A program made the translations under genes and the position numbers. Below the pieces are notes generated by a model. The model ran no database searches. It had not been told where the DNA came from and saw only the letters and a list, made by a program, of their open reading frames with translations. This document shows, one piece after another, positions 8,671 to 17,014 of a stretch of DNA of 64,000 bases. The stretch comes from Humibacillus sp. DSM 29435 (GTDB lineage: Bacteria; Actinomycetota; Actinomycetes; Actinomycetales; Dermatophilaceae), in the NCBI RefSeq assembly GCF_001758225.1, contig NZ_MAST01000008.1:1-64000 (forward strand). Direction: 5' to 3'. Positions within the stretch are counted from its first letter, which is position 1; the number at the start of each line of letters is the position of its first letter.

Positions 8671-9239
8671 CCATGCCCACCACTCCGCCGAGCCGTCGCG
8701 CACTGCGCCCCACCAAGATCGCCGCCGCGGTGCTGCTGCTCGTGGCGATCCTGGAGATCATCGTCATCATCGCCGTCGGACAGGCGATCGGCGCCTGGCC
8801 CACGTTCCTGCTCATCGTCGCGACGTCACTGCTCGGGATGTGGCTGATCCGCCGCGAGGGCTCCAAGGCCTTCCGGGCTCTGCAGAACGCAGCCCAGAGC
8901 GGGCGGATGCCGGCTCGCGAGATCGCTGATGGCACCATCGTGCTGGCAGGCGGTCTGCTGCTCACCGGCCCCGGCTTCATCACCGACATCGTCGGCCTGC
9001 TCCTCGTGCTGCCGTTCACCAGACCCGTCGCTCGCAACCTGCTCACCGCAGCCATCACCAGCCGGGTCATCGCCCAGACCGACGCGTTCACGACCGATCC
9101 GCGCGTGACCGGTGGGCCGGCGGGCCCAGGCTCCGCGGGAGGTGGTGGCCCGCAGGGGCCCCGCCGGTCGGAGTCGAGCGATGAGGTCGTGCAGGGCGAG
9201 ATCATCGACGACGATGACCCCCCATCGGGCTCGGCCTGA
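8667..9239 (+). CDS. fxsA: FxsA family membrane protein
   Basis: The 190-residue product matches the FxsA (suppressor of F exclusion) family of small cytoplasmic-membrane proteins. Hydrophobic segments are near residues 17-37, 42-58 and 95-115, with the family stretch [20 protein letters not shown] and then [13 protein letters not shown]. The C-terminal 50 residues are glycine/acid rich and probably disordered. The ATG at 8667 is preceded by a strong AGGAGGG site (8651-8657) and overlaps the ppm1 stop. The biochemical role is unknown; the position after lnt-ppm1 recurs in actinobacteria as far as I recall, but that is not shown here. Confidence 0.85.
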   Translation: MTMPTTPPSRRALRPTKIAAAVLLLVAILEIIVIIAVGQAIGAWPTFLLIVATSLLGMWLIRREGSKAFRALQNAAQSGRMPAREIADGTIVLAGGLLLTGPGFITDIVGLLLVLPFTRPVARNLLTAAITSRVIAQTDAFTTDPRVTGGPAGPGSAGGGGPQGPRRSESSDEVVQGEIIDDDDPPSGSA

Positions 9240-9257
9240 CCGACCCCGGCCTCGCCC

Positions 9258-9318
9258 CCCAGTCGAGTGGCCAGTTCCGTACGGGCGAGGAGTGTACGAA
9301 AGTGGCCACTCGACTGGG
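9258..9318. repeat. Long inverted repeat with 16-bp arms
   Basis: CCCAGTCGAGTGGCCA (9258-9273) is exactly complementary to TGGCCACTCGACTGGG (9303-9318), with a 29-base loop that itself can pair CGTAC with GTACG. It lies 18 bp after fxsA. It may end plus-strand transcription, but there is no T run; the core GTCGAGTGGCCA appears once more in the window at 18123-18134, so a dispersed intergenic repeat is an alternative. Confidence 0.6.
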
Positions 9319-9389
9319 CTGGCGGCTCGGTTGGCGGGACGACTGGCGGGTCGGCTGGGCTGGGCTGGGCGGCATCCGCACGACGAAAA

Positions 9390-9414
9390 GCCCGCCCCCA
9401 CGAACGGGGCGGGC
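9390..9414 (-). terminator. Rho-independent terminator of rbpA
   Basis: GCCCGCCCC and GGGGCGGGC form a perfect 9-bp GC stem around a 7-base loop. Read on the minus strand it is followed by TTTTCG, and it sits 27 bp downstream of the rbpA stop, as an intrinsic terminator should. Confidence 0.8.
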
Positions 9415-9440
9415 TCCTCGGGCGAACGTCTGGGCTCGGG

Positions 9441-9803
9441 TCAGGCGGTCTTGCGGCGGCGCGGCTTCTCGCCGCGCGACTCACGCAGCAGCGTCAGGCG
9501 CTCCTGGAGCAGCTCTTCGAGCTCCGGGATCGAACGACGCTCCAAAAGCATGTCCCAGTGCGTGCGCTGATGCTTGACCGGCTTGAGCTCGGGCTCCGGC
9601 CCGCCACCCTGCAGCTTCGCCGCAAGACCGCAACGGCACTCCCACGTGGCCGGGATCTCGGCCTCGATGGAGAAGGGCAGCTCGGTGCGGTGCCCGTCAG
9701 AGCACAGGTAAGCGGTGAGCTGGCGCTCACTCGGGACGACGTTCTCGTCAGACTCCATGCTGCGTGACCCAAGGTTGGACCCGCGCAATGCTCGATCGGC
9801 CAT
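9441..9803 (-). CDS. rbpA: RNA polymerase-binding protein RbpA
   Basis: The 120-residue product is RbpA, the actinobacterial activator that binds sigma-A and RNA polymerase and stabilises open complexes. It shows the MADRALRGS N-terminal tail, a central zinc-ribbon-like core beginning LCSDGHRTELPFS with CRCG, a basic linker, and the C-terminal sigma-interacting domain HWDMLLERRSIPELEELL. Start at 9803 is supported by GGAGGGG directly upstream and by the conserved N-terminus; an in-frame upstream ATG at 9851 would add 16 non-conserved residues. This gene alone marks the source as an actinobacterium. Confidence 0.96.
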   Translation of the reverse strand: MADRALRGSNLGSRSMESDENVVPSERQLTAYLCSDGHRTELPFSIEAEIPATWECRCGLAAKLQGGGPEPELKPVKHQRTHWDMLLERRSIPELEELLQERLTLLRESRGEKPRRRKTA

Positions 9804-9923
9804 GATGGCCCCCTCCAAAGATCTGCTTCTGGTCGGCACTATGAGTGCCATACCCTCTCAGACGCTTGAACGACCGAAAGCGTTGCCTTGTTCCCGTACC
9901 CCTTCAGCCCGGGCGCGTCGCAC

Positions 9924-11300
9924 TCAGACGACGAGGGGCACCGGGTTGCCCGCCTGCTCGATGCCTTCGCGCATCCGTACCTTGGACAGCAGCACCCCGC
10001 CGACGACGAAGAAGAAGATCAGGGCGATGATCGCCCACCGGTAGCTGCCGCTGAACTGGTACACGAGCCCGAAGATGAGGGTGCCGAGCCAGCTCGTCCC
10101 TCGTTCCATCGCCTGGTACAGGCTGAAGTACTCCGCCTCACGACCGCGGGGGATGAGCTGGCTGTAGAGCGAGCGCGACAACGCCTGGGTGCCGCCCAGC
10201 ACGATGCCGATGAGCAGGGCGAGCACGAGAAAGAGCACGAGGGAGCCGTCGGGCACGAAGAACGCGACGACCACGACGATGGTCCACAGCCAGACGCCGT
10301 TGAGCACCGTGCGCCAGGCCCCGATACGGGCCGCCAGCCGGCCGAAGAGCCGCGCGCCGAAGAAGGCCACGAACTGCACGAACAGGAACACTCCGAGCAC
10401 GGTGCCCTGAGCGAACCCGAGCTCCTCCTGGCCGTAGACGCTGGAGCTGCCGATGACGGTCTGGATGCCGTCGTTGAAGAAGAGGTAGGCGACGAGGAAG
10501 AGCAGGGTCTGGGGGTAGTTGCGCAGGTCACCGAGCGTGGTGCGCAGCTGCTGGATGCTGCCGCCCACGACCCCGGCCGTGCGGGCGACGGGGGTCTCCA
10601 CCGTTCCGGTGAGGTGGCGCAGCCCGCGATACGGGATGATCGTGAAACCGGCCCACCACAGCCCGGCCGACAGGATGCTGATGCGGGTGGCGAAGGCCCG
10701 GTCGAGGCCGAGCTTCCCGTGGAAGAGGTCGAGGCCGAAGTTGAGGGCGAGCAGCAGCCCGCCGCCGAGGTAGCCGAACGCCCAGCCCTTGGAGCTGACC
10801 CGGTCGCGCTCGTTCTCGTTGGCGATGCGGCACAGGATCGAGTCGTAGACCACCAGCGAGCTGCCGAGGGCGATACCGGCGATGACGACCAGCAGCACAC
10901 CGAGCTGCCAGCCGGTGCCCGCCACGAAGAACATCAGCGAGGCCGCCAGGGCGCCGACCCACGCGAAGACGCCGAACAGCCGCGTGGGGTGCGGGCTGCG
11001 GTCGGCGACTGCGCCGACGAAGATCAGCACGAGGGCCGAGAGGATCGTCGTGAAGGTGATCGTGTAGAACCAGAGCGAGCCGGGAGCGATGGGGATGCCC
11101 AGCACCGACAGTGTGTTGGTGCACTCGGCGTCGTCGGCAAGGCCGGGGCAGGCTGCGGCCTTGGCCACCGTGGTGAGGTACGGGCTCATCAGTACCGTCG
11201 CGGTGGTCGTGACATAGGCGGAGTTGGCCCAGTCGTACCAGTACCAGGCGCGCTGCTCCTTGGTCTCGGGCCGAGCCCCACTCACGGCGACGTCGGTCAT
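9924..11300 (-). CDS. MFS transporter, UMF1/Atg22-like
   Basis: The 458-residue protein has about twelve membrane segments and the start EQRAWYWYDWANSAYVTT that is characteristic of the UMF1 (vacuole effluxer Atg22-like) group of the major facilitator superfamily. The A-like loop motif GAVADRSPHPTR is present near residue 95. Substrates are not established for bacterial members; some eukaryotic relatives export amino acids. It is a single gene, separated from rbpA by 120 bp and from the next minus-strand gene by 106 bp. Confidence 0.82.
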   Translation of the reverse strand: MTDVAVSGARPETKEQRAWYWYDWANSAYVTTTATVLMSPYLTTVAKAAACPGLADDAECTNTLSVLGIPIAPGSLWFYTITFTTILSALVLIFVGAVADRSPHPTRLFGVFAWVGALAASLMFFVAGTGWQLGVLLVVIAGIALGSSLVVYDSILCRIANENERDRVSSKGWAFGYLGGGLLLALNFGLDLFHGKLGLDRAFATRISILSAGLWWAGFTIIPYRGLRHLTGTVETPVARTAGVVGGSIQQLRTTLGDLRNYPQTLLFLVAYLFFNDGIQTVIGSSSVYGQEELGFAQGTVLGVFLFVQFVAFFGARLFGRLAARIGAWRTVLNGVWLWTIVVVVAFFVPDGSLVLFLVLALLIGIVLGGTQALSRSLYSQLIPRGREAEYFSLYQAMERGTSWLGTLIFGLVYQFSGSYRWAIIALIFFFVVGGVLLSKVRMREGIEQAGNPVPLVV

Positions 11301-11406
11301 GACGCGAACTCTGGCATATCCGGCCGCAAGGGTGGGTCGCCAGGGCCGGAACACGCCGATCGATTCAGCGCCGGTAGACGGTTGACCCTGGGGAGTTCCA
11401 CTGTGC

Positions 11407-11892
11407 TCAGGCCTTCACTGCGGGCTCATCGGCGAGCAGCTCCCAGGCCAGGCCGTGGGCCACCACGATCAGAGCGATCACGGCCATGGCCGCCCCCTGC
11501 AGCCCCGTGAGGCCGACGGCCTCCGCAGCGGCGGGGGCCAGGCCCATCAGCAGGATGACGGCATAGAGCACCACCACGATCCACCGGTGACGGGCGAAAG
11601 GTCCCGGTGTTGTCGTGGCGCTGTCGGCGCGGATCAGACGCAGCGTCGACCACGCCCCGACGATGGCCGTGAGGCCGAAGGTGGACCGCCAGAGAGACGA
11701 GCCGGATCCGCCGACCTGGGCGAAGAGGCCCATCAGGCCGGGGAGCAGGAAGGTCAGGTACACGCCGCCCACGAGCCGACGGGTGTGGGGGTCGGCGAGC
11801 AGGTCACGTCGACGGTCGACGGCCGACCACCAGAGCCCCACGAGCGTGAAGCCGGTCGCGGAGACGACGGCGTAGAAGGTCGTCAGGTCCAT
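11407..11892 (-). CDS. Hypothetical five-span membrane protein
   Basis: I do not recognise a family. The 161-residue product is almost entirely hydrophobic, with segments near residues 5-26, 38-60, 66-88, 99-125 and 128-150, and basic loop residues (DRRRD, RHR). The ATG at 11892 is preferred because AGGGAGGT lies 7-9 bases upstream; another in-frame ATG at 11916 would add 8 residues. It follows the dienelactone-hydrolase-like gene on the same strand after 100 bp. Cytoplasmic-membrane location is inferred; function unknown. Confidence 0.7.
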   Translation of the reverse strand: MDLTTFYAVVSATGFTLVGLWWSAVDRRRDLLADPHTRRLVGGVYLTFLLPGLMGLFAQVGGSGSSLWRSTFGLTAIVGAWSTLRLIRADSATTTPGPFARHRWIVVVLYAVILLMGLAPAAAEAVGLTGLQGAAMAVIALIVVAHGLAWELLADEPAVKA

Positions 11893-11992
11893 CGGTGCAC
11901 CTCCCTCCCCAGCCATCGTCCCACCGTGGTCGGTTGGATGCCGGGAATTTTCCTTCGCGGCAGGGCGGTGACGGGAAGCCGTCTGGAGCCGC

Positions 11993-12571
11993 TCAGCGGG
12001 CCGACAAGAAGTCGAGCACCCGTTCGGTGAGCCGGGCGGCGGCGACCGGGTCGTGGCTGGGGAGGCTGCTGTCAGCGAAGAGGTGACCGTCGCCGGGGTA
12101 GAGGAAGAGCTCGGCCTCGGGGGCTGTGGAAACGAGGTTCCGAGCCGCGTCGATGTCGCCGCCCTCCTCGGCGAAGAACTCGTCGGCGTCCATGCCGTGA
12201 ACCTGCACCGGCACCCCGGCAGGCCACGTGTCACCCCATTCCGACACCGGTGCGCAGGAGTCGAACAGCAACGCCCCGAGCGCGCCCGGACGGGTCTGGG
12301 CCAGCTGCTGGGCCGGCATCGCCCCGATCGAGAAGCCGGCGTAGACCACGGCATCCGGGATCGCTCTGGCCGCCTCGATCGCGCGTTCCTGCAGCACGTC
12401 GAAGCCGACCCGCTTGGCGTGGGCGAGGCCGGCGTCCAGATCGGTGAAGACGTGGCCCTCGTAGACGTCGGGGGTGTGAACGGTGTGTCCGGCTGCGCGC
12501 AACGTGTCGGCGAAGGAGGTGAAGCCCGGTGTCTGGCCGGCCGCGTGGTGGAAAAGCAACACTTCGGTCAT
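11993..12571 (-). CDS. Dienelactone hydrolase family protein
   Basis: A 192-residue alpha/beta hydrolase of the dienelactone-hydrolase type (ester or lactone hydrolysis in the cytoplasm). The nucleophile elbow is GFSIGAM near residue 78, with serine instead of the cysteine found in classical dienelactone hydrolases; candidate acid DADEFF near 125 and histidine in YPGDGHLFAD near 160 complete the triad. It is divergent from an HTH regulator 52 bp away, and is probably its target. The natural substrate cannot be read from sequence. Confidence 0.82.
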   Translation of the reverse strand: MTEVLLFHHAAGQTPGFTSFADTLRAAGHTVHTPDVYEGHVFTDLDAGLAHAKRVGFDVLQERAIEAARAIPDAVVYAGFSIGAMPAQQLAQTRPGALGALLFDSCAPVSEWGDTWPAGVPVQVHGMDADEFFAEEGGDIDAARNLVSTAPEAELFLYPGDGHLFADSSLPSHDPVAAARLTERVLDFLSAR

Positions 12572-12585
12572 GGTCTCGCCTTCTG

Positions 12586-12633
12586 TTGTCGGGAACAATC
12601 GAGAACTATAGACTGATCCAACAATGTCGATCA
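12586..12633. promoter_or_regulatory. Divergent promoter, probably leaderless for the regulator
   Basis: On the plus strand TATAGA (12607-12612) is a good -10 box lying only 11 bases before the ATG at 12624, so the regulator mRNA may start at or next to its start codon; TTGTCG (12586-12591) is a possible -35 with short 15-base spacing. TGATC and GATCA (12614-12618, 12629-12633) form an inverted repeat straddling the start codon and could be an autoregulatory operator. Confidence 0.4.
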
Positions 12634-13208
12634 ATAGCCCCCAGCGGGGCATGTCTCCTGACTACGAGCTCGCAGACACGGTGGTGGTGTCGACGCCGAG
12701 CCAGCTCCGGGCGATCGCCGACCCACTGCGCAGCTCGGTGCTCGACCTCGTGCTCGAGCGGGCCGCGACGGTGGCCGAGCTGGCGAGCGCCGTCGGTCGG
12801 CCGAAGAGCACTGTGGCCCACCATGTCAACGTGCTGCTGGATGCCGGGTTGTTGAGGGTGGTGCGCACCCGACGTGTCCGTGCGATCGACGAGCGCTACT
12901 ACGGCCGCACCGGCAGAACGCTCCGGATCGCGGTGGTCCGCCGGCCGGGGGAGACCGAGACCCCGGTGTGCGTCAACGAGCTCTCGGTGGCGGCGGCCGA
13001 GTCGATTCCCGCGCACGAGGACGACACGCTGTACTCGACCCTGCGACACGTGCGCATCCCACCTGAGACGGCGGCTACGTTCTGGCGGCGGGTCGAAGCC
13101 CTCATCCGGGAGTTCAGTGAGCTGCCCCGGGAGGGCGAGAGCGTCTACGGGTTCGTCGCCGGGCTCTACCCCAGCGAACAGCCCGTGCTGCCGGAGCCCC
13201 GACCGTGA
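12624..13208 (+). CDS. Winged-helix (ArsR-like) transcriptional regulator
   Basis: The 194-residue protein has an N-terminal winged helix: LRAIADPLRSSVLDLVLERAATVAELASAVGR is split into helices at about residues 30-62, the recognition helix KSTVAHHVNVLLDAG follows near 66-80, and the wing RVVRTRRVRAIDERYYG near 83-98. The C-terminal 90 residues are acidic and unassigned, perhaps for dimerisation or ligand binding. It is divergent from the hydrolase gene and overlaps the lipoprotein gene downstream by GTGA, so it likely regulates one or both. An alternative start is the ATG at 12651. Confidence 0.82.
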   Translation: MSINSPQRGMSPDYELADTVVVSTPSQLRAIADPLRSSVLDLVLERAATVAELASAVGRPKSTVAHHVNVLLDAGLLRVVRTRRVRAIDERYYGRTGRTLRIAVVRRPGETETPVCVNELSVAAAESIPAHEDDTLYSTLRHVRIPPETAATFWRRVEALIREFSELPREGESVYGFVAGLYPSEQPVLPEPRP

Positions 13209-13810
13209 CCGCGGCCGTGACCGCGGCCGTGCGTCGGCGCCGACTGGGCGCTCGGAGACCCGGCCCGACGATGCTCGGGCTGGGGTTGGCCGCCGCCCTC
13301 ACTGTCTCGGGGTGCGCGAGCACAAGTCCCGGCACTGCGGCGGACGCCACCGCGGGGGCCGGCGTCAGCCTCCGCATCATGTTGGGCTCGAGCTTCGTGA
13401 ACGGGCGGTTCAAGCGTTCGTCGACGTGCGACGACCCCGGCCATGACTACTCGCCCGAGCTCGCGTTCGCGCGGAAGGGCGGCGAGGGCCCCCTGGCGCT
13501 GACCATGGTGGACGTCGAGAACGCCAAGGTGCACTGGGTCCAGACCGGCATCCCCGCCGACGCTGACGGCATCGACGAGCACTCCCTCATCTCCGGAGCC
13601 CGGGAGTGGGGCAACGACCTGGGGGAGGCGACCTACGACGGGCCGTGCCCGCCCGCAGGCGAGACCCACCGCTACCGGCTCACGCTCTACGCCCTGGACG
13701 CCCCCATCGACCTCACGACCGCGAAGACGCCGACGGATGCGGTGCGCGAGCTGGGCCGGGTGGCGCGCGCCCGGTCGAGCGTCGAGGCGTTGTACACGCG
13801 AGTCCACTGA
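13205..13810 (+). CDS. PEBP/YbhB-like lipoprotein
   Basis: The 201-residue product begins with a basic region, a hydrophobic stretch and the lipobox TVSGC (Cys about residue 38), so it should be a membrane-anchored exported lipoprotein. The mature part fits the YbhB/YbcL phosphatidylethanolamine-binding fold: SPELAF near 82, ALTMVDVE near 98, HWVQTGIPAD near 110, and YDGPCPPAGETHRYRLTLYALD near 145-166, the usual ligand-pocket segment. The start is a GTG overlapping the regulator stop. Two exact tandem copies of GTGACCGCGGCC (13205-13228) cover the first codons, so the start may have drifted by repeat copy number. Confidence 0.75.
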   Translation: MTAAVTAAVRRRRLGARRPGPTMLGLGLAAALTVSGCASTSPGTAADATAGAGVSLRIMLGSSFVNGRFKRSSTCDDPGHDYSPELAFARKGGEGPLALTMVDVENAKVHWVQTGIPADADGIDEHSLISGAREWGNDLGEATYDGPCPPAGETHRYRLTLYALDAPIDLTTAKTPTDAVRELGRVARARSSVEALYTRVH

Positions 13811-13848
13811 GGGTGCCGCACTCGGCCGACGGACACCCGGGCGTCTGC

Positions 13849-14988
13849 TCAGTCGCGGTCGACGATGGCGCTCGGCGCGAGGTAGCCGTTGGTGTCGCGG
13901 CTGAGGCCCTGCTCGCGGGCGGCCGACACCACGGCATCGTCCCACTCGAGCAGTACGCGCCCATCGCCTCCGGTCATGACCACCAGCTGACCGGTCTGGT
14001 CACCGATGCTCTCGATCTGGCGCCAGGCGCCGACCGGCACCGAGAAGGTGTCGAGGGGGCCGATCTCTGAGGACACGGGGTTCTCGCGGTTGAGGGTGAT
14101 CCGCCAACGGCCGTCCATGACCATGAAGACCTGCGAAGCATCGTGTCGGTGAGCGCTCACGCCCTGGCCCGGTTCGGCCCGCAACCAGGCGATGCTGAAG
14201 CCGTGCGGGTTGTAGACCTTGGGGTTCTGGAGGCGGTCCTCGGTGATGCCGTAGCCAATGACCAGAGCCAGTTCGGCGCCGCCACCGTGCAGCCGGGAGT
14301 CGAGGAAAGGGCTCGATGACCAGTGCAGGTCGCCTGGTTGGGCGAGCCGTTCGCGCATCTGGTCGAGGCCGAAGCGCGGCAGTGCCGCGAGCTGGGCGTC
14401 TGAGAGTGGCTCGGTCAAGGCGACGCCCTCCGGGGGTTGCCCCGGCTCGCCGTCGACCATCTCGTTGTTCGCCGAGAGAAACTTGCCCATCTCACCTGCG
14501 GCCGCGAGAACCGAGGGGGCCCAGAGGATTCCGCCGGTCTCGTCCTGGCCCAGCGACGAGAACATCCAGCCGTCGTCGGATCCGACGTTGGTGAAGCCGC
14601 GGAAGACCCAGGTCGGGATGGAGATGACGTCGCCCGGCTCGATCAGGGCCTCTCCGTCGGTGCCGTCCACGCCCCAGCGGAAGAGCCACTTGCCGCTCAT
14701 GCAGCTGAAGACCTCAGCGGTGAAGTGCAGGTGGAGGGAGTTGGTGATGCCGTGCGGCAGTGCTGCGACGCCGAGGTTGAACCCGTGCGGCGCGGTCACC
14801 GGTACGACCTGATCCGGGTTCTCGGAGACTCCCGGACCGATCAGGGCATAGTTCTCCTTGCCGGCGCACTGGGGCAGCACCGTGTCGATGAACGCCGAAC
14901 GGTCGGGGACCAGCTCGGCCCGGCGGATGGTGCGCTGCTCCGCCTCCTCGGCCGTGACCTCGGTGGCGGTGACCTCAATGGTTTTCAC
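13849..14988 (-). CDS. Bicupin-domain protein of the catabolic locus
   Basis: The 379-residue protein contains two cupin barrels, one near residues 55-150 (HLHFTAEVFSCMSGKW carries metal-ligand histidines and glutamate) and one near 280-350 (SAHRHDASQVFMVMDGRW). Such bicupins include dioxygenases, sugar-acid isomerases and mannose-6-phosphate-isomerase-like proteins; no closer assignment is possible. The GTG start at 14988 follows AGGGAG. It is read in the same direction as otnC/otnK-like genes but after a 77-bp spacer with its own promoter (TTGCGC - 18 - TAATCT) and a TGTATACGTATGCA operator, so it is a separately started member of the same regulon. Confidence 0.78.
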   Translation of the reverse strand: MKTIEVTATEVTAEEAEQRTIRRAELVPDRSAFIDTVLPQCAGKENYALIGPGVSENPDQVVPVTAPHGFNLGVAALPHGITNSLHLHFTAEVFSCMSGKWLFRWGVDGTDGEALIEPGDVISIPTWVFRGFTNVGSDDGWMFSSLGQDETGGILWAPSVLAAAGEMGKFLSANNEMVDGEPGQPPEGVALTEPLSDAQLAALPRFGLDQMRERLAQPGDLHWSSSPFLDSRLHGGGAELALVIGYGITEDRLQNPKVYNPHGFSIAWLRAEPGQGVSAHRHDASQVFMVMDGRWRITLNRENPVSSEIGPLDTFSVPVGAWRQIESIGDQTGQLVVMTGGDGRVLLEWDDAVVSAAREQGLSRDTNGYLAPSAIVDRD

Positions 14989-15004
14989 GTACTCCCTCTC
15001 GTCG

Positions 15005-15018
15005 TGTATACGTATGCA
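15005..15018. promoter_or_regulatory. Operator copy 1 of the unknown-substrate locus
   Basis: TGTATACGTATGCA differs by one base from the perfect palindrome TGTATACGTATACA found at 18100-18113. It lies just downstream of a TAATCT -10 box for the minus-strand bicupin gene, where a bound repressor would block initiation. The central CG and 14-bp symmetric form fit LacI-family sites, and a LacI regulator is encoded in the locus. Confidence 0.6.
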
Positions 15019-15065
15019 GATTAGGACAGGCTTAGCGCCCGGCGCAAGCCCGGGGATACTCCGGC

Positions 15066-15689
15066 TCAGCCTGTGAGTCGTGAGACCTGCACGGGTGTCA
15101 AGGATCTCGGCGCAGACCCCCTGAGCAGGAATGCGATCCGTGCTGTCTCCTCGATCTCCTCCAACGCGTCGAGCGCGGCTTCCAGATCGGCGCCCGCGGC
15201 GATCGACCCGTGGTTGGCCAGCAAGGCACATCGCGTGTCGGTCTGGCGGAGGGAGGCGGCGAGCGCAGGGTCACCCGGAGGCGCGTAGGGGATGACCGGC
15301 AGCCGACCCACGCGCATGGCGTAGTACGCCGTCAGCACCGGCAGGGCGTCGGTGAGATCGATCTCGGGTAGGCACGACCAGGCGACCGCGTGGGTGGTGT
15401 GTCCGTGGGCGACTGCCGCCATGTCCGGAAACCGTTCGTACAGCGCCAGGTGCAGGGCGCTCTCCTTGGTCGGTGCCGGGCCCGCCACGCGATGGCCACC
15501 GATATCCACCACTGCTAGGGCGTCCGGGTCGAGGCGTCCGAGAGAGATCCCGGTCGGGGTCATCAACGCGCGGTCGCCCAGCCGGATGCTGAGGTTGCCG
15601 GTGCGACCGGGCGTGATGCCCCGGTCATAGAGAGCCTGACCGAGCTCGACGAGCTGGCGGCGCGCGGCGGTTTCGAGACGGCCGGTCAT
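15066..15689 (-). CDS. otnC: Class II aldolase, OtnC-like (3-oxo-tetronate-4-phosphate decarboxylase)
   Basis: The 207-residue protein is a class II aldolase/adducin family member. The zinc-binding pattern AVAHGHTTHA near residue 97 supplies two histidines and LANHGSIAAG near 158 the third; ESALHLALYERFPD is the usual active-site helix with glutamate. Next to an OtnK-like kinase it is best read as OtnC, which decarboxylates 3-oxo-tetronate 4-phosphate to dihydroxyacetone phosphate. Its ATG overlaps the otnK stop by 4 bp. The name rests on the pairing and is less certain than the family. Confidence 0.8.
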   Translation of the reverse strand: MTGRLETAARRQLVELGQALYDRGITPGRTGNLSIRLGDRALMTPTGISLGRLDPDALAVVDIGGHRVAGPAPTKESALHLALYERFPDMAAVAHGHTTHAVAWSCLPEIDLTDALPVLTAYYAMRVGRLPVIPYAPPGDPALAASLRQTDTRCALLANHGSIAAGADLEAALDALEEIEETARIAFLLRGSAPRSLTPVQVSRLTG

Positions 15690-17014
15690 GAGGTTGCCGC
15701 CTCATCTTCGACACAGGCGAGGGCCTCGGCGAAGAAGTCGTCGCCGCCGAAGTTGCCCGACTTGAAGGCGATCGCGACGCGAGGCTCGTCAGACACGGTC
15801 CAGGGCACGCCGGTCGCGATGCTCGGCCCGATGCCCACCGACCGGATGCCCAAGGCGGCTGCGACCGCGCCGGACGTCTCGCCACCGGCCACGACGAGGC
15901 GTCGGACACCGCGTTCGAGCAGGTTCCGGGCCGTGTGGCCAAGGGTGCGCTCGATCCGTTCGGAGGCCGCCTCATGACCGAAACGCTCTCGGGCGGCTTG
16001 GATGCCGGCCGCACTCGTGTCGGCAGTGACGATGACGGGGCCGTGAGCCAGCTCGGCTTGGGCCCAGGCCGCGAGCTGCAAAGCGGCCTGACCCGGATCG
16101 TCCAGCTCGTCGACGGTGACGCGTCGCACCCGGTGGTCGGCCTCGAAGGTCGCCACCTGTCGTGTCGTGGTGGCCGATGCGCTGCCCACCAGCACCACGC
16201 CGGGCTGGCCCGCGAACGCGGCCATCGACACGGGGGAGGGTCGGCCGCCTGCACCGAGGGCTCTGGCCCACGCTGCCCCGAAGGCGGCGCCTCCGGCCAT
16301 CAGCACGTGGTTGCGGCCGGCGGTCGCCACCCGGTCGAGGTCGCCATCCGTGACGGCATCCGCGATGACGTGCCGTCGACTACCGGCTGTCTGGTCGGAC
16401 AGCAGCGCGAGGGTGCCGGCAGGGTCGGCCGTGACGACGTCGAAGGAGAGCAGCAACACCGGTGCGGGCGTCTGCGCCTGGAGCACGCGAACCAGGTTGG
16501 GGTCTGTCATCGGAGTGAGTGGGTGGCGTTCCATCCCGGACTCCGACAGCAACGACCGGCCCACGAAGAGGTGGCCCTGATACACGGTTCTCCCGTTCCG
16601 CGGGTAGGACGGGGCGTGCACGACGACGGTGGCTCCCGTGTGCTCCATGACCGCGTCGGTGACCGGCCCGATGTTGCCGGCCGCGGTCGAGTCGAACGTG
16701 CTGCAGTACTTGACGTAGAACCTGGAGACTCCTTGTGCGGTAAGCCAGTCGATGGCGGCCAGACTGTCTGCGACCGCCAGCTCCGCGGCCTGCGTGCGCG
16801 ACTTCAGGGCGACCACGATGGCGTCACAGTCGCGCGGGGCTTCGGTCTGAGGTGTCGGCACCCCGAGCACGAGCACCGTTCGCCACCCCTCGTCACACAG
16901 GGCGCTGGCCAGGTCGGTGGCGCCGGTGATGTCGTCGGCGACGCACCCCATGAAGGGTGGCCGGTTGACGGGCCCAACGCCGCGGTCGACGGAGGCTTCG
17001 CTGTGGGTGCTCAT
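15686..17014 (-). CDS. otnK: Four-carbon acid sugar kinase, OtnK-like (DUF1537)
   Basis: The 442-residue product is a DUF1537 kinase. The N-terminal substrate domain shows GCVADDITGATDLASAL near residue 22 and KYCSTFDSTAAGNIG near 105, both signatures of the family, and the C-terminal nucleotide domain has RRLVVAGGETSGAVAAALG near 370 and KSGNFGG near 420. Characterised members phosphorylate 3-oxo-tetronate (OtnK) or threonate/erythronate derivatives. The start ATG at 17014 shares one base with the stop of the SnoaL-domain gene (TGATG), and the stop overlaps otnC, so the three are one operon. The dehydrogenase that normally makes the 3-oxo acid is not in the locus. Confidence 0.85.
   Translation of the reverse strand: MSTHSEASVDRGVGPVNRPPFMGCVADDITGATDLASALCDEGWRTVLVLGVPTPQTEAPRDCDAIVVALKSRTQAAELAVADSLAAIDWLTAQGVSRFYVKYCSTFDSTAAGNIGPVTDAVMEHTGATVVVHAPSYPRNGRTVYQGHLFVGRSLLSESGMERHPLTPMTDPNLVRVLQAQTPAPVLLLSFDVVTADPAGTLALLSDQTAGSRRHVIADAVTDGDLDRVATAGRNHVLMAGGAAFGAAWARALGAGGRPSPVSMAAFAGQPGVVLVGSASATTTRQVATFEADHRVRRVTVDELDDPGQAALQLAAWAQAELAHGPVIVTADTSAAGIQAARERFGHEAASERIERTLGHTARNLLERGVRRLVVAGGETSGAVAAALGIRSVGIGPSIATGVPWTVSDEPRVAIAFKSGNFGGDDFFAEALACVEDEAATS

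Noticed and set aside
9888-11510. 540-codon open frame on the plus strand
   Set aside because: It lies fully opposite the clear MFS transporter gene, is rich in Glu/Gly/Gln/Arg without any domain, and arises from GC-rich third-position bias.
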